Positions 16,901 through 30,700 of a stretch of DNA of 64,000 bases are shown piece by piece. Every line of letters begins with the position of its first letter. The stretch's first letter is position 1. The position numbers were made by a program, and so were the translations under genes. Source of the DNA: Strigamia acuminata (lineage: Eukaryota; Arthropoda; Chilopoda; Geophilomorpha; Linotaeniidae); contig OX442314.1 in the NCBI GenBank assembly GCA_949358305.1, positions 66,906,429 through 66,970,428 on the forward strand, given 5' to 3'. The notes under the pieces are model-generated. The model was given only the letters and a program-made list of their open reading frames with translations, was not told the DNA's origin and ran no database searches.

Positions 16901-19900
16901 GGTTTAAACACTATTTCTGAACCTTCAGAGACATTGGTCTTGTGGTGTTTGTGCTAAGTCAACTGTGATGTGAAATAAGCTCAAAATTTTTTTTTCAAAA
17001 TTTATTGCTTGGGTGTTGCTAAAACTTATATTGAAGGCTTCTACTAAGGTTTAAACACTATTTCTGAACATTCAGAGACATTGGTCTTGTGGTGTTTGTG
17101 CTAAGTCAACTGCAATGTAAAATGAGCTCAAAATTTTTTTTTCAAAATTTATTGCTTGGGTGTTGCTAAAACTTATATTGAAGGCTTCTACTAAGGTTTA
17201 AACACTATTTCTGAACATTCAGAGACATTGGACTTGTGGTGTTTGTGCTAAGTCAACTGTGATGAGATCAAAAGTCTATTCTCCCAAATCATCGGTTGGA
17301 TGTTTCTAAAACTTACATTGGAGCCTTCTACTAAGGTTTAAACACTATTTCTGAACATTCAGAGACATTGGTCTTGTGGTGTTTGTGCTAAGTCAACTGT
17401 GATGAGATCAAAAGTCTATTCTCCCAAATCATTGGTTGGATGTTTCTAAAACTTACATTGGAGCCTTCTACTAAGGTTTAAACACTATTTCTGAACATTC
17501 AGAGACATTGGTCTTGTGGTGTTTGTGCTAAGTCAACTGTGATGAGATCAAAAGTCTATTCTCCCAAATCATCGGTTGAATGTTTCTAAAACTTACATTG
17601 GAGCCTTCTACTAAGGTTTAAACACTATTTCTGAACATTCAGAGACATTGGTCTTGTGGTGTTTGTGCTAAGTCAACTGTGATGAGATCAAAAGTCTATT
17701 CTCCCAAATCATCGGTTGGATGTTTCTAAAACTTACATTGGAGCCTTCTACTAAGGTTTAAACACTATTTCTGAACATTCAGAGACATTGGTCTTGTGGT
17801 GTTTGTGCTAAGTCAACTGCGATGTGAAAAAAGCTCAAAATTTTTTTTTCAAAATTTATTGCTTGGGTGTTGCTAAAACTTACATTGAAGGCTTCTACTA
17901 AGGTTTAAACACTATTTCTAAACATTCAGAGACATTGGTCTTGTGGTGTTTGTGCTAAGTCAACTGTGATGAGATCAAAAGTCTATTCTCCCAAATCATC
18001 GGTTGGATGTTTCTAAAACTTACATTGGAGCCTTCTACTAAGGTTTAAACACTATTTCTGAACATTCAGAGACATTGGACTTGTGGTGTTTGTGCTAAGT
18101 GAACTGCGATGTGAAATGAGCTCAAAATTTTTTTTTCAAAATTTATTGCTTGGGTGTTGCTAAAACTTATATTGAAGGCTTCTACTAAGGTTTAAACACT
18201 ATTTCTGAACATTCAGAGACATTGGTCTTGTGGTGTTTGTGCTAAGTCAACTGCGATGTGAAATGAGCTCAAAATTTTTTTTTCAAAATTTAATGCTTGG
18301 ATGTTTCTAAAACTTACATTGGAGCCTTCTACTAAGGTTTAAACACTATTTCTGAACATTCAGAGACATTGGTCTTGTGGTGTTTGTGCTAAGTCAACTG
18401 TGATGAGATCAAAAGTCTATTCTCCCAAATCATCGGTTGAATGTTTCTAAAACTTACATTGGAGCCTTCTACTAAGGTTTAAACACTATTTCTGAACATT
18501 CAGAGACATTGGTCTTGTGGTGTTTGTGCTAAGTCAACTGTGATGAGATCAAAAGTCTATTCTCCCAAATCATCGGTTGGATGTTTCTAAAACTTACATT
18601 GGAGCCTTCTACTAAGGTTTAAACACTATTTCTGAACCTTCAGAGACATTGGTCTTGTGGTGTTTGTGCTAAGTCAACTGCGATGTGAAATAAGCTCAAA
18701 ATTTTTTTTTCAAAATTTATTGCTTGGGTGTTGCTAAAACTTACATTGAAGGCTTCTACTAAGGTTTAAACACTATTTCTGAACATTCAGAGACATTGGT
18801 CTTGTGGTGTTTGTGCTAAGTCAACTGCGATGTGAAATGAGCTCAAAATTTTTTTTTCAAAATTTATTGCTTGGGTGTTGCTAAAACTTATATTGAAGGC
18901 TTCTACTAAGGTTTAAACACTATTTCTGAACATTCAGAGACATTGGACTTGTGGTGTTTGTGCTAAGTCAACTGTGATGAGATCAAAAGTCTATTCTCCC
19001 AAATCATCGGTTGGATGTTTTTAAAACTTACATTGGAGCCTTCTACTAAGGTTTAAACACTATTTCTGAACATTCAGAGACATTGGTCTTGTGGTGTTTG
19101 TGCTAAGTCAACTGTGATGAGATCAAAAGTCTATTCTCCCAAATCATCGGTTGGATGTTTTTAAAACTTACATTGGAGCCTTCTACTAAGGTTTAAACAC
19201 TATTTCTGAACATTCAGAGACATTGGTCTTGTGGTGTTTGTGCTAAGTCAACTGCGATGTAAAATAAGCTCAAAATTTTTTTTTCAAAATTTATTGCTTG
19301 GGTGTTGCTAAAACTTACATTGAAGGCTTCTACTAAGGTTTAAACACTATTTCTAAACATTCAGAGACATTGGTCTTGTGGTGTTTGTGCTAAGTCAACT
19401 GTGATGAGATCAAAAGTCTATTCTCCCAAATCATCGGTTGGATGTTTCTAAAACTTACATTGGAGCCTTCTACTAAGGTTTAAACACTATTTCTGAACAT
19501 TCAGAGACATTGGACTTGTGGTGTTTGTGCTAAGTGAACTGCGATGTGAAATGAGCTCAAAATTTTTTTTTCAAAATTTATTGCTTGGGTGTTGCTAAAA
19601 CTTATATTGAAGGCTTCTACTAAGGTTTAAACACTATTTCTGAACATTCAGAGACATTGGTCTTGTGGTGTTTGTGCTAAGTCAACTGCGATGTGAAATG
19701 AGCTCAAAATTTTTTTTTCAAAATTTAATGCTTGGATGTTTCTAAAACTTACATTGGAGCCTTCTACTAAGGTTTAAACACTATTTCTGAACATTCAGAG
19801 ACATTGGTCTTGTGGTGTTTGTGCTAAGTCAACTGTGATGAGATCAAAAGTCTATTCTCCCAAATCATCGGTTGAATGTTTCTAAAACTTACATTGGAGC

Positions 19901-22900
19901 CTTCTACTAAGGTTTAAACACTATTTCTGAACATTCAGAGACATTGGTCTTGTGGTGTTTGTGCTAAGTCAACTGTGATGAGATCAAAAGTCTATTCTCC
20001 CAAATCATCGGTTGGATGTTTCTAAAACTTACATTGGAGCCTTCTACTAAGGTTTAAACACTATTTCTGAACCTTCAGAGACATTGGTCTTGTGGTGTTT
20101 GTGCTAAGTCAACTGTGATGTGAAATAAGCTCAAAATTTTTTTTTCAAAATTTATTGCTTGGGTGTTGCTAAAACTTATATTGAAGGCTTCTACTAAGGT
20201 TTAAACACTATTTCTGAACATTCAGAGACATTGGTCTTGTGGTGTTTGTGCTAAGTCAACTGCGATGTGAAATGAGCTCAAAATTTTTTTTTCAAAATTT
20301 ATTGCTTGGGTGTTGCTAAAACTTACATTGGAGCCTTCTACTAAGGTTTAAACACTATTTCTGAACATTCAGAGACATTGGTCTTGTGGTGTTTGTGCTA
20401 AGTCAACTGTGATGAGATCAAAAGTCTATTCTCCCAAATCATCGGTTGAATGTTTCTAAAACTTACATTGGAGCCTTCTACTAAGGTTTAAACACTATTT
20501 CTGAACATTCAGAGACATTGGTCTTGTGGTGTTTGTGCTAAGTCAACTGTGATGAGATCAAAAGTCTATTCTCCCAAATCATCGGTTGGATGTTTCTAAA
20601 ACTTACATTGGAGCCTTCTACTAAGGTTTAAACACTATTTCTGAACCTTCAGAGACATTGGTCTTGTGGTGTTTGTGCTAAGTCAACTGCGATGTGAAAT
20701 AAGCTCAAAATTTTTTTTTCAAAATTTATTGCTTGGGTGTTGCTAAAACTTATATTGAAGGCTTCTACTAAGGTTTAAACACTATTTCTGAACATTCAGA
20801 GACATTGGTCTTGTGGTGTTTGTGCTAAGTCAACTGCGATGTGAAATGAGCTCAAAATTTTTTTTTCAAAATTTATTGCTTGGGTGTTGCTAAAACTTAT
20901 ATTGAAGGCTTCTACTAAGGTTTAAACACTATTTCTAAACATTCAGAGACATTGGTCTTGTGGTGTTTGTGCTAAGTCAACTGCGATGTGAAATGAGCTC
21001 AAAATTTTTTTTTCAAAATTTATTGCTTGGGTGTTGCAAAAACTTATATTGAAGGCTTCTACTAAGGTTTAAACACTATTTCTGAACATTCAGAGACATT
21101 GGACTTGTGGTGTTTGTGCTAAGTCAACTGTGATGAGATCAAAAGTCTATTCTCCCAAATCATTGGTTGGATGTTTCTAAAACTTACATTGGAGCCTTCT
21201 ACTAAGGTTTAAACACTATTTCTGAACATTCAGAGACATTGGTCTTGTGGTGTTTGTGCTAAGTCAACTGTGATGAGATCAAAAGTCTATTCTCCCAAAT
21301 CATTGCTTGGATGTTTCTAAAACTTACATTGGAGCCTTCTACTAAGGTTTAAACACTATTTCTGAACATTCAGAGACATTGGTCTTGTGGTGTTTGTGCT
21401 AAGTCAACTGCGATGTGAAAAAAGCTCAAAATTTTTTTTTCAAAATTTATTGCTTGGGTGTTGCTAAAACTTACATTGAAGGCTTCTACTAAGGTTTAAA
21501 CACTATTTCTAAACATTCAGAGACATTGGTCTTGTGGTGTTTGTGCTAAGTCAACTGTGATGAGATCAAAAGTCTATTCTCCCAAATCATCGGTTGGATG
21601 TTTCTAAAACTTACATTGGAGCCTTCTACTAAGGTTTAAACACTATTTCTGAACATTCAGAGACATTGGACTTGTGGTGTTTGTGCTAAGTGAACTGCGA
21701 TGTGAAATGAGCTCAAAATTTTTTTTTCAAAATTTATTGCTTGGGTGTTGCTAAAACTTATATTGAAGGCTTCTACTAAGGTTTAAACACTATTTCTGAA
21801 CATTCAGAGACATTGGTCTTGTGGTGTTTGTGCTAAGTCAACTGCGATGTGAAATGAGCTCAAAATTTTTTTTTCAAAATTTAATGCTTGGATGTTTCTA
21901 AAACTTACATTGGAGCCTTCTACTAAGGTTTAAACACTATTTCTGAACATTCAGAGACATTGGTCTTGTGGTGTTTGTGCTAAGTCAACTGTGATGAGAT
22001 CAAAAGTCTATTCTCCCAAATCATCGGTTGAATGTTTCTAAAACTTACATTGGAGCCTTCTACTAAGGTTTAAACACTATTTCTGAACATTCAGAGACAT
22101 TGGTCTTGTGGTGTTTGTGCTAAGTCAACTGTGATGAGATCAAAAGTCTATTCTCCCAAATCATCGGTTGGATGTTTCTAAAACTTACATTGGAGCCTTC
22201 TACTAAGGTTTAAACACTATTTCTGAACCTTCAGAGACATTGGTCTTGTGGTGTTTGTGCTAAGTCAACTGCGATGTGAAATAAGCTCAAAATTTTTTTT
22301 TCAAAATTTATTGCTTGGGTGTTGCTAAAACTTACATTGAAGGCTTCTACTAAGGTTTAAACACTATTTCTGAACATTCAGAGACATTGGTCTTGTGGTG
22401 TTTGTGCTAAGTCAACTGCGATGTGAAATGAGCTCAAAATTTTTTTTTCAAAATTTATTGCTTGGGTGTTGCTAAAACTTATATTGAAGGCTTCTACTAA
22501 GGTTTAAACACTATTTCTGAACATTCAGAGACATTGGACTTGTGGTGTTTGTGCTAAGTCAACTGTGATGAGATCAAAAGTCTATTCTCCCAAATCATCG
22601 GTTGGATGTTTTTAAAACTTACATTGGAGCCTTCTACTAAGGTTTAAACACTATTTCTGAACATTCAGAGACATTGGTCTTGTGGTGTTTGTGCTAAGTC
22701 AACTGTGATGAGATCAAAAGTCTATTCTCCCAAATCATTGGTTGGGTGTTTCTAAAACTTACATTGGAGCCTTCTACTAAGGTTTAAACACTATTTCCGA
22801 ACATTCAGAGACATTGGTCTTGTGGTGTTTGTGCTAAGTCAACTGTGATGAGATCAAAAGTCTATTCTCCCAAATCATCGGTTGAATGTTTCTAAAACTT

Positions 22901-23278
22901 ACATTGGAGCCTTCTACTAAAGTTTAAACACTATTTCTGAACATTCAGAGACATTGGTCTTGTGGTGTTTGTGCTAAGTCAACTGTGATGAGATCAAAAG
23001 TCTATTCTCCCAAATCATTGGTTGGATGTTTCTAAAACTTACATTGGAGCCTTCTACTAAGGTTTAAACACTATTTCTGAACATTCAGAGACATTGGTCT
23101 TGTGGTGTTTGTGCTAAGTCAACTGTGATGTGAAATAAGCTCAAAATTTTTTTTTCAAAATTTATTGCTTGGGTGTTGCTAAAACTTATATTGAAGGCTT
23201 CTACTAAGGTTTAAACACTATTTCTGAACATTCAGAGACATTGGTCTTGTGGTGTTTGTGCTAAGTCAACTGCAATGT
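13931..23278 (+). repeat. Satellite array, segment 2
   Basis: About 65 monomers of type 1 (140 bp) and type 2 (147 bp), plus recombinants that join a type 2 left half to a type 1 right half (aatgcttggatgtttc). A variant reading taagtgaactgcg recurs with its g at 14951, 16386, 18101, 19536 and 21692. The spacings are 1435, 1715, 1435 and 2156 bp, each an exact sum of 140- and 147-bp monomers, so multimeric higher-order repeats are present. No gene or spacer is seen inside. Confidence 0.97.
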
Positions 23279-24790
23279 TGTTGCGGTCGGTCAACACGAA
23301 TATAGAAGAAATGGGCATTTGCGGTTTGAAATTCCCGCCACTAAGATTTGATGATCGTATAGCAAAGTACGTACATAAACCGTGCTGGAAACCACAATAA
23401 TCACTCCCGAATCCATTGTTGCATGAGGAGAAAGCAAACGAGAGCACTGTTGAAAGGTATCCGAGTGCTTGTTTATCCATAAGCCAGCGGGGAAAAGAGA
23501 TTAACTACTCCCGACACATTGGAAAAGATGGCGGAAATAAAGTTAAACACGAGCTAAAATTCAACAACTTCTTTAATGAACGGTTAGATGATAACTGAAT
23601 AAAATACACGAATGTAATTGGCCCTCAAGGGAGCCGCACATGCGCAATACCGAAAATGGCACGCGCCAAGCCGATTAGCGGCGAAATACAGACACAAAAT
23701 TCTCCGTTGTCATGGCAACGGAGGAAAACGAAATACAGGCAAAGTTGACAAATTGTGAAATTAGCACGGATTACAGTTTGTAATATATCAAAATGACCGC
23801 AAGAATGCAGTGAATAAAAAAGCTAATCATAACAATTCGATTCAATAAGTAAAACAATGAAAACGAAGCACAAAACAATGATCGTGTAGCAGACGATCGC
23901 GATAGCCAATCACAAACAAGTATGATGACGAAACCGTAAGATTTGAATTTAAAATGGCTTTAAAACACAAAATAACATAAGAATTCAGGTTAAAAAACAT
24001 CGTAATGGAATAGTAAAATCAATTCAATCAATATACATCGTAAACAAATTGAAATAAAAACGAATTACCGATAAATTCCAACATGGCGGCCTCGAACGTC
24101 ATATTGGCGGTAAAACCAGTACATTTGAAATTAGATACACAGAATGTTAATAAAAACCACATAGGAATGTTAAATAGAATTAGGAAATGTTATTTCCTGC
24201 ACAAAATCACAATATTTATTCAACACAACACTTTGAAATAGATCGTAAGCCGCACGAACCGAGCATTATCGGCCGCGCCCATGCGGTGGCCGACAACGAA
24301 CGTTCGTACTGACGAAACGAAAACACTTGGGCAATAATAAAGCACACCAGTCGAAAGAGCAGACTTTAATTAGTAGAAAGCAATTGTAAATAGAATTCTA
24401 AACAACTCGGAAAGTATAGAACGAAGCGTTAGAAGTTCTAACGAAACGAGACTAGTAATGGAAAAATGACGTCACGCGTGTAGCGTAACTGAACTGCACT
24501 TCGACGAATGTACTTAAAAATGCCGTAAATCATGAAAATGCATAAGAAATCAATGAGATAAGACACAAAGCTTTGAAAACACTTGAAATAACAGTAAATT
24601 AAAATGTAATATCAACACAAAAGACACTAAAATTACTGAAAACACTAAAAAATGTTTTAATAAGATAAAAACCTGAAATGCAATAAATGAAAATATTAGG
24701 CAAAAATTCCACTACACTATGAATATTTATTATGACATAAAACACAGTAATAAATGCAATTTCTAAAATATTTCCACGTTGTTTGCAACA
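23279..24790 (-). mobile_element. Solo LTR of BEL family A (1512 bp)
   Basis: A full-length LTR with the same ends and length as those of element A but no internal sequence, flanked by satellite on both sides. The duplicated target is ATGT (23275-23278 and 24791-24794), or AATGT if the terminal A of the LTR is counted as shared. It differs from the right LTR of A at about 11 positions, more than the two LTRs of A differ from each other. This fits an older insertion reduced by LTR-LTR recombination. Confidence 0.93.
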
Positions 24791-27700
24791 ATGTAAAATG
24801 AGCTCAAAATTTTTTTTTCAAAATTTATTGCTTGGGTGTTGCTAAAACTTATATTGAAGGCTTCTACTAAGGTTTAAACACTATTTCTGAACATTCAGAG
24901 ACATTGGACTTGTGGTGTTTGTGCTAAGTAAACTGTGATGAGATCAAAAGTCTATTCTCCCAAATCATCGGTTGGATGTTTCTAAAACTTACATTGGAGC
25001 CTTCTACTAAGGTTTAAACACTATTTCTGAACATTCAGAGACATTGGACTTGTGGTGTTTGTGCTAAGTCAACTGTGATGAGATCAAAAGTCTATTCTCC
25101 CAAATCATCGGTTGGATGTTTCTAAAACTTACATTGGAGCCTTCTACTAAGGTTTAAACACTATTTCTGAACATTCAGAGACATTGGTCTTGTGGTGTTT
25201 GTGCTAAGTCAACTGTGATGAGATCAAAAGTCTATTCTCCCAAATCATTGGTTGGATGTTTCTAAAACTTACATTGGAGCCTTCTACTAAGGTTTAAACA
25301 CTATTTCTGAACATTCAGAGACATTGGTCTTGTGGTGTTTGTGCTAAGTCAACTGTGATGAGATCAAAAGTCTATTCTCCCAAATCATTGGTTGGATGTT
25401 TCTAAAACTTACATTGGAGCCTTCTACTAAGGTTTAAACACTATTTCTGAACATTCAGAGACATTGGTCTTGTGGTGTTTGTGCTAAGTCAACTGTGATG
25501 TGAAATAAGCTCAAAATTTTTTTTTCAAAATTTATTGCTTGGGTGTTGCTAAAACTTATATTGAAGGCTTCTACTAAGGTTTAAACACTATTTCTAAACA
25601 TTCAGAGACATTGGTCTTGTGGTGTTTGTGCTAAGTCAACTGCGATGTGAAATGAGCTCAAAATTTTTTTTTCAAAATTTATTGCTTGGGTGTTGCAAAA
25701 ACTTATATTGAAGGCTTCTACTAAGGTTTAAACACTATTTCTGAACATTCAGAGACATTGGACTTGTGGTGTTTGTGCTAAGTCAACTGTGATGAGATCA
25801 AAAGTCTATTCTCCCAAATCATTGGTTGGATGTTTCTAAAACTTACATTGGAGCCTTCTACTAAGGATTAAACACTATTTCTGAACATTCAGAGACATTG
25901 GTCTTGTGGTGTTTGTGCTAAGTCAACTGTGATGAGATCAAAAGTCTATTCTCCCAAATCATTGCTTGGATGTTTCTAAAACTTACATTGGAGCCTTCTA
26001 CTAAGGTTTAAACACTATTTCTGAACATTCAGAGACATTGGTCTTGTGGTGTTTGTGCTAAGTCAACTGTGATGAGATCAAAAGTCTATTCTCCCAAATC
26101 ATTGGTTAGATGTTTCTAAAACTTACATTGGAGCCTTCTACTAAGGTTTAAACACTATTTCTGAACATTCAGAGACATTGGACTTGTGGTGTTTGTGCTA
26201 AGTCAACTGTGATGAGATCAAAAGTCTATTCTCCCAAATCATCGGTTGGATGTTTCTAAAACTTACATTGGAGCCTTCTACTAAGGTTTAAACACTATTT
26301 CTGAACATTCAGAGACATTGGTCTTATGGTGTTTGTGCTAAGTCAACTGTGATGAGATCAAAAGTCTATTCTCCCAAATCATCGGTTGGATGTTTCTAAA
26401 ACTTACATTGGAGCCTTCTACTAAGGTTTAAACACTATTTCTGAACATTCAGAGACATTGGTCTTGTGGTGTTTGTGCTAAGTCAACTGTGATGAGATCA
26501 AAAGTCTATTCTCCCAAATCATTGGTTGGATGTTTCTAAAACTTACATTGGAGCCTTCTACTAAGGTTTAAACACTATTTCTGAACATTCAGAGACATTG
26601 GACTTGTGGTGTTTGTGCTAAGTCAACTGTGATGAGATCAAAAGTCTATTCTCCCAAATCATCGGTTGGATGTTTCTAAAACTTACATTGGAGCCTTCTA
26701 CTAAGGTTTAAACACTATTTCTGAACATTCAGAGACATTGGTCTTGTGGTGTTTGTGCTAAGTCAACTGTGATGAGATCAAAAGTCTATTCTCCCAAATC
26801 ATTGGTTGGATGTTTCTAAAACTTACATTGGAGCCTTCTACTAAGGTTTAAACACTATTTCTGAACATTCAGAGACATTGGTCTTGTGGTGTTTGTGCTA
26901 AGTCAACTGTGATGAGATCAAAAGTCTATTCTCCCAAATCATTGGTTGGATGTTTCTAAAACTTACATTGGAGCCTTCTACTAAGGTTTAAACACTATTT
27001 CTGAACATTCAGAGACATTGGTCTTGTGGTGTTTGTGCTAAGTCAACTGTGATGTGAAATAAGCTCAAAATTTTTTTTTCAAAATTTATTGCTTGGGTGT
27101 TGCTAAAACTTATATTGAAGGCTTCTACTAAGGTTTAAACACTATTTCTAAACATTCAGAGACATTGGTCTTGTGGTGTTTGTGCTAAGTCAACTGCGAT
27201 GTGAAATGAGCTCAAAATTTTTTTTTCAAAATTTATTGCTTGGGTGTTGCAAAAACTTATATTGAAGGCTTCTACTAAGGTTTAAACACTATTTCTGAAC
27301 ATTCAGAGACATTGGACTTGTGGTGTTTGTGCTAAGTCAACTGTGATGAGATCAAAAGTCTATTCTCCCAAATCATTGGTTGGATGTTTCTAAAACTTAC
27401 ATTGGAGCCTTCTACTAAGGTTTAAACACTATTTCTGAACATTCAGAGACATTGGTCTTGTGGTGTTTGTGCTAAGTCAACTGTGATGAGATCAAAAGTC
27501 TATTCTCCCAAATCATTGCTTGGATGTTTCTAAAACTTACATTGGAGCCTTCTACTAAGGTTTAAACACTATTTCTGAACATTCAGAGACATTGGTCTTG
27601 TGGTGTTTGTGCTAAGTCAACTGTGATGAGATCAAAAGTCTATTCTCCCAAATCATCGGTTGGATGTTTCTAAAACTTACATTGGAGCCTTCTACTAAGG

Positions 27701-30700
27701 TTTAAACACTATTTCTGAACATTCAGAGACATTGGTCTTGTGGTGTTTGTGCTAAGTTAACTGCGATGTGAAATAAGCTCAAAATTTTTTTTTCAAAATT
27801 TATTGCTTGGGTGTTGCTAAAACTTACATTGAAGGCTTCTACTAAGGTTTAAACACTATTTCTGAACATTCAGAGACATTGGTCTTGTGGTGTTTGTGCT
27901 AAGTCAACTGCGATGTGAAATGAGCTCAAAATTTTTTTTTCAAAATTTATTGCTTGGGTGTTGCTAAAACTTATATTGAAGGCTTCTACTAAGGTTTAAA
28001 CACTATTTCTGAACATTCAGAGACATTGGACTTGTGGTGTTTGTGCTAAGTCAACTGTGATGAGATCAAAAGTCTATTCTCCCAAATCATCGGTTGGATG
28101 TTTTTAAAACTTACATTGGAGCCTTCTACTAAGGTTTAAACACTATTTCTGAACATTCAGAGACATTGGTCTTGTGGTGTTTGTGCTAAGTCAACTGTGA
28201 TGAGATCAAAAGTCTATTCTCCCAAATCATTGGTTGGGTGTTTCTAAAACTTACATTGGAGCCTTCTACTAAGGTTTAAACACTATTTCTGAACATTCAG
28301 AGACATTGGTCTTGTGGTGTTTGTGCTAAGTCAACTGCGATGTGAAATAAGCTCAAAATTTTTTTTTCAAAATTTATTGCTTGGGTGTTGCTAAAACTTA
28401 CATTGAAGGCTTCTACTAAGGTTTAAACACTATTTCTGAACATTCAGAGACATTGGTCTTGTGGTGTTTGTGCTAAGTCAACTGCGATGTGAAATGAGCT
28501 CAAAATTTTTTTTTCAAAATTTATTGCTTGGGTGTTGCTAAAACTTATATTGAAGGCTTCTACTAAGGTTTAAACACTATTTCTGAACATTCAGAGACAT
28601 TGGACTTGTGGTGTTTGTGCTAAGTCAACTGTGATGAGATCAAAAATCTATTCTCCCAAATCATCGGTTGGATGTTTTTAAAACTTACATTGGAGCCTTC
28701 TACTAAGGTTTAAACACTATTTCTGAACATTCAGAGACATTGGTCTTGTGGTGTTTGTGCTAAGTCAACTGTGATGAGATCAAAAGTCTATTCTCCCAAA
28801 TCATTGGTTGGGTGTTTCTAAAACTTACATTGGAGCCTTCTACTAAGGTTTAAACACTATTTCCGAACATTCAGAGACATTGGTCTTGTGGTGTTTGTGC
28901 TAAGTCAACTGTGATGAGATCAAAAGTCTATTCTCCCAAATCATCGGTTGAATGTTTCTAAAACTTACATTGGAGCCTTCTACTAAGGTTTAAACACTAT
29001 TTCTGAACATTCAGAGACATTGGTCTTGTGGTGTTTGTGCTAAGTCAACTGTGATGAGATCAAAAGTCTATTCTCCCAAATCATCGGTTGGATGTTTCTA
29101 AAACTTACATTGGAGCCTTCTACTAAGGTTTAAACACTATTTCTGAACATTCAGAGACATTGGTCTTGTGGTGTTTGTGCTAAGTTAACTGCGATGTGAA
29201 ATAAGCTCAAAATTTTTTTTTCAAAATTTATTGCTTGGGTGTTGCTAAAACTTACATTGAAGGCTTCTACTAAGGTTTAAACACTATTTCTGAACATTCA
29301 GAGACATTGGTCTTGTGGTGTTTGTGCTAAGTCAACTGCGATGTGAAATGAGCTCAAAATTTTTTTTTCAAAATTTATTGCTTGGGTGTTGCTAAAACTT
29401 ATATTGAAGGCTTCTACTAAGGTTTAAACACTATTTCTGAACATTCAGAGACATTGGACTTGTGGTGTTTGTGCTAAGTCAACTGTGATGAGATCAAAAG
29501 TCTATTCTCCCAAATCATCGGTTGGATGTTTTTAAAACTTACATTGGAGCCTTCTACTAAGGTTTAAACACTATTTCTGAACATTCAGAGACATTGGTCT
29601 TGTGGTGTTTGTGCTAAGTCAACTGTGATGAGATCAAAAGTCTATTCTCCCAAATCATTGGTTGGGTGTTTCTAAAACTTACATTGGAGCCTTCTACTAA
29701 GGTTTAAACACTATTTCTGAACATTCAGAGACATTGGTCTTGTGGTGTTTGTGCTAAGTCAACTGTGATGAGATCAAAAGTCTATTCTCCCAAATCATCG
29801 GTTGGATGTTTCTAAAACTTACATTGGAGCCTTCTACTAAGGTTTAAACACTATTTCTGAACATTCAGAGACATTGGTCTTGTGGTGTTTGTGCTAAGTC
29901 AACTGCGATGTGAAATAAGCTCAAAATTTTTTTTTCAAAATTTATTGCTTGGGTGTTGCTAAAACTTACATTGAAGGCTTCTACTAAGGTTTAAACACTA
30001 TTTCTGAACATTCAGAGACATTGGTCTTGTGGTGTTTGTGCTAAGTCAACTGCGATGTGAAATGAGCTCAAAATTTTTTTTTCAAAATTTATTGCTTGGG
30101 TGTTGCTAAAACTTATATTGAAGGCTTCTACTAAGGTTTAAACACTATTTCTGAACATTCAGAGACATTGGACTTGTGGTGTTTGTGCTAAGTCAACTGT
30201 GATGAGATCAAAAGTCTATTCTCCCAAATCATCGGTTGGATGTTTTTAAAACTTACATTGGAGCCTTCTACTAAGGTTTAAACATTATTTCTGAACATTC
30301 AGAGACATTGGTCTTGTGGTGTTTGTGCTAAGTCAACTGTGATGAGATCAAAAGTCTATTCTCCCAAATCATTGGTTGGGTGTCTCTAAAACTTACATTG
30401 GAGCCTTCTACTAAGGTTTAAACACTATTTCCGAACATTCAGAGACATTGGTCTTGTGGTGTTTGTGCTAAGTCAACTGTGATGAGATCAAAAGTCTATT
30501 CTCCCAAATCATCGGTTGAATGTTTCTAAAACTTACATTGGAGCCTTCTACTAAAGTTTAAACACTATTTCTGAACATTCAGAGACATTGGTCTTGTGGT
30601 GTTTGTGCTAAGTCAACTGTGATGAGATCAAAAGTCTATTCTCCCAAATCATTGGTTGGATGTTTCTAAAACTTACATTGGAGCCTTCTACTAAGGTTTA

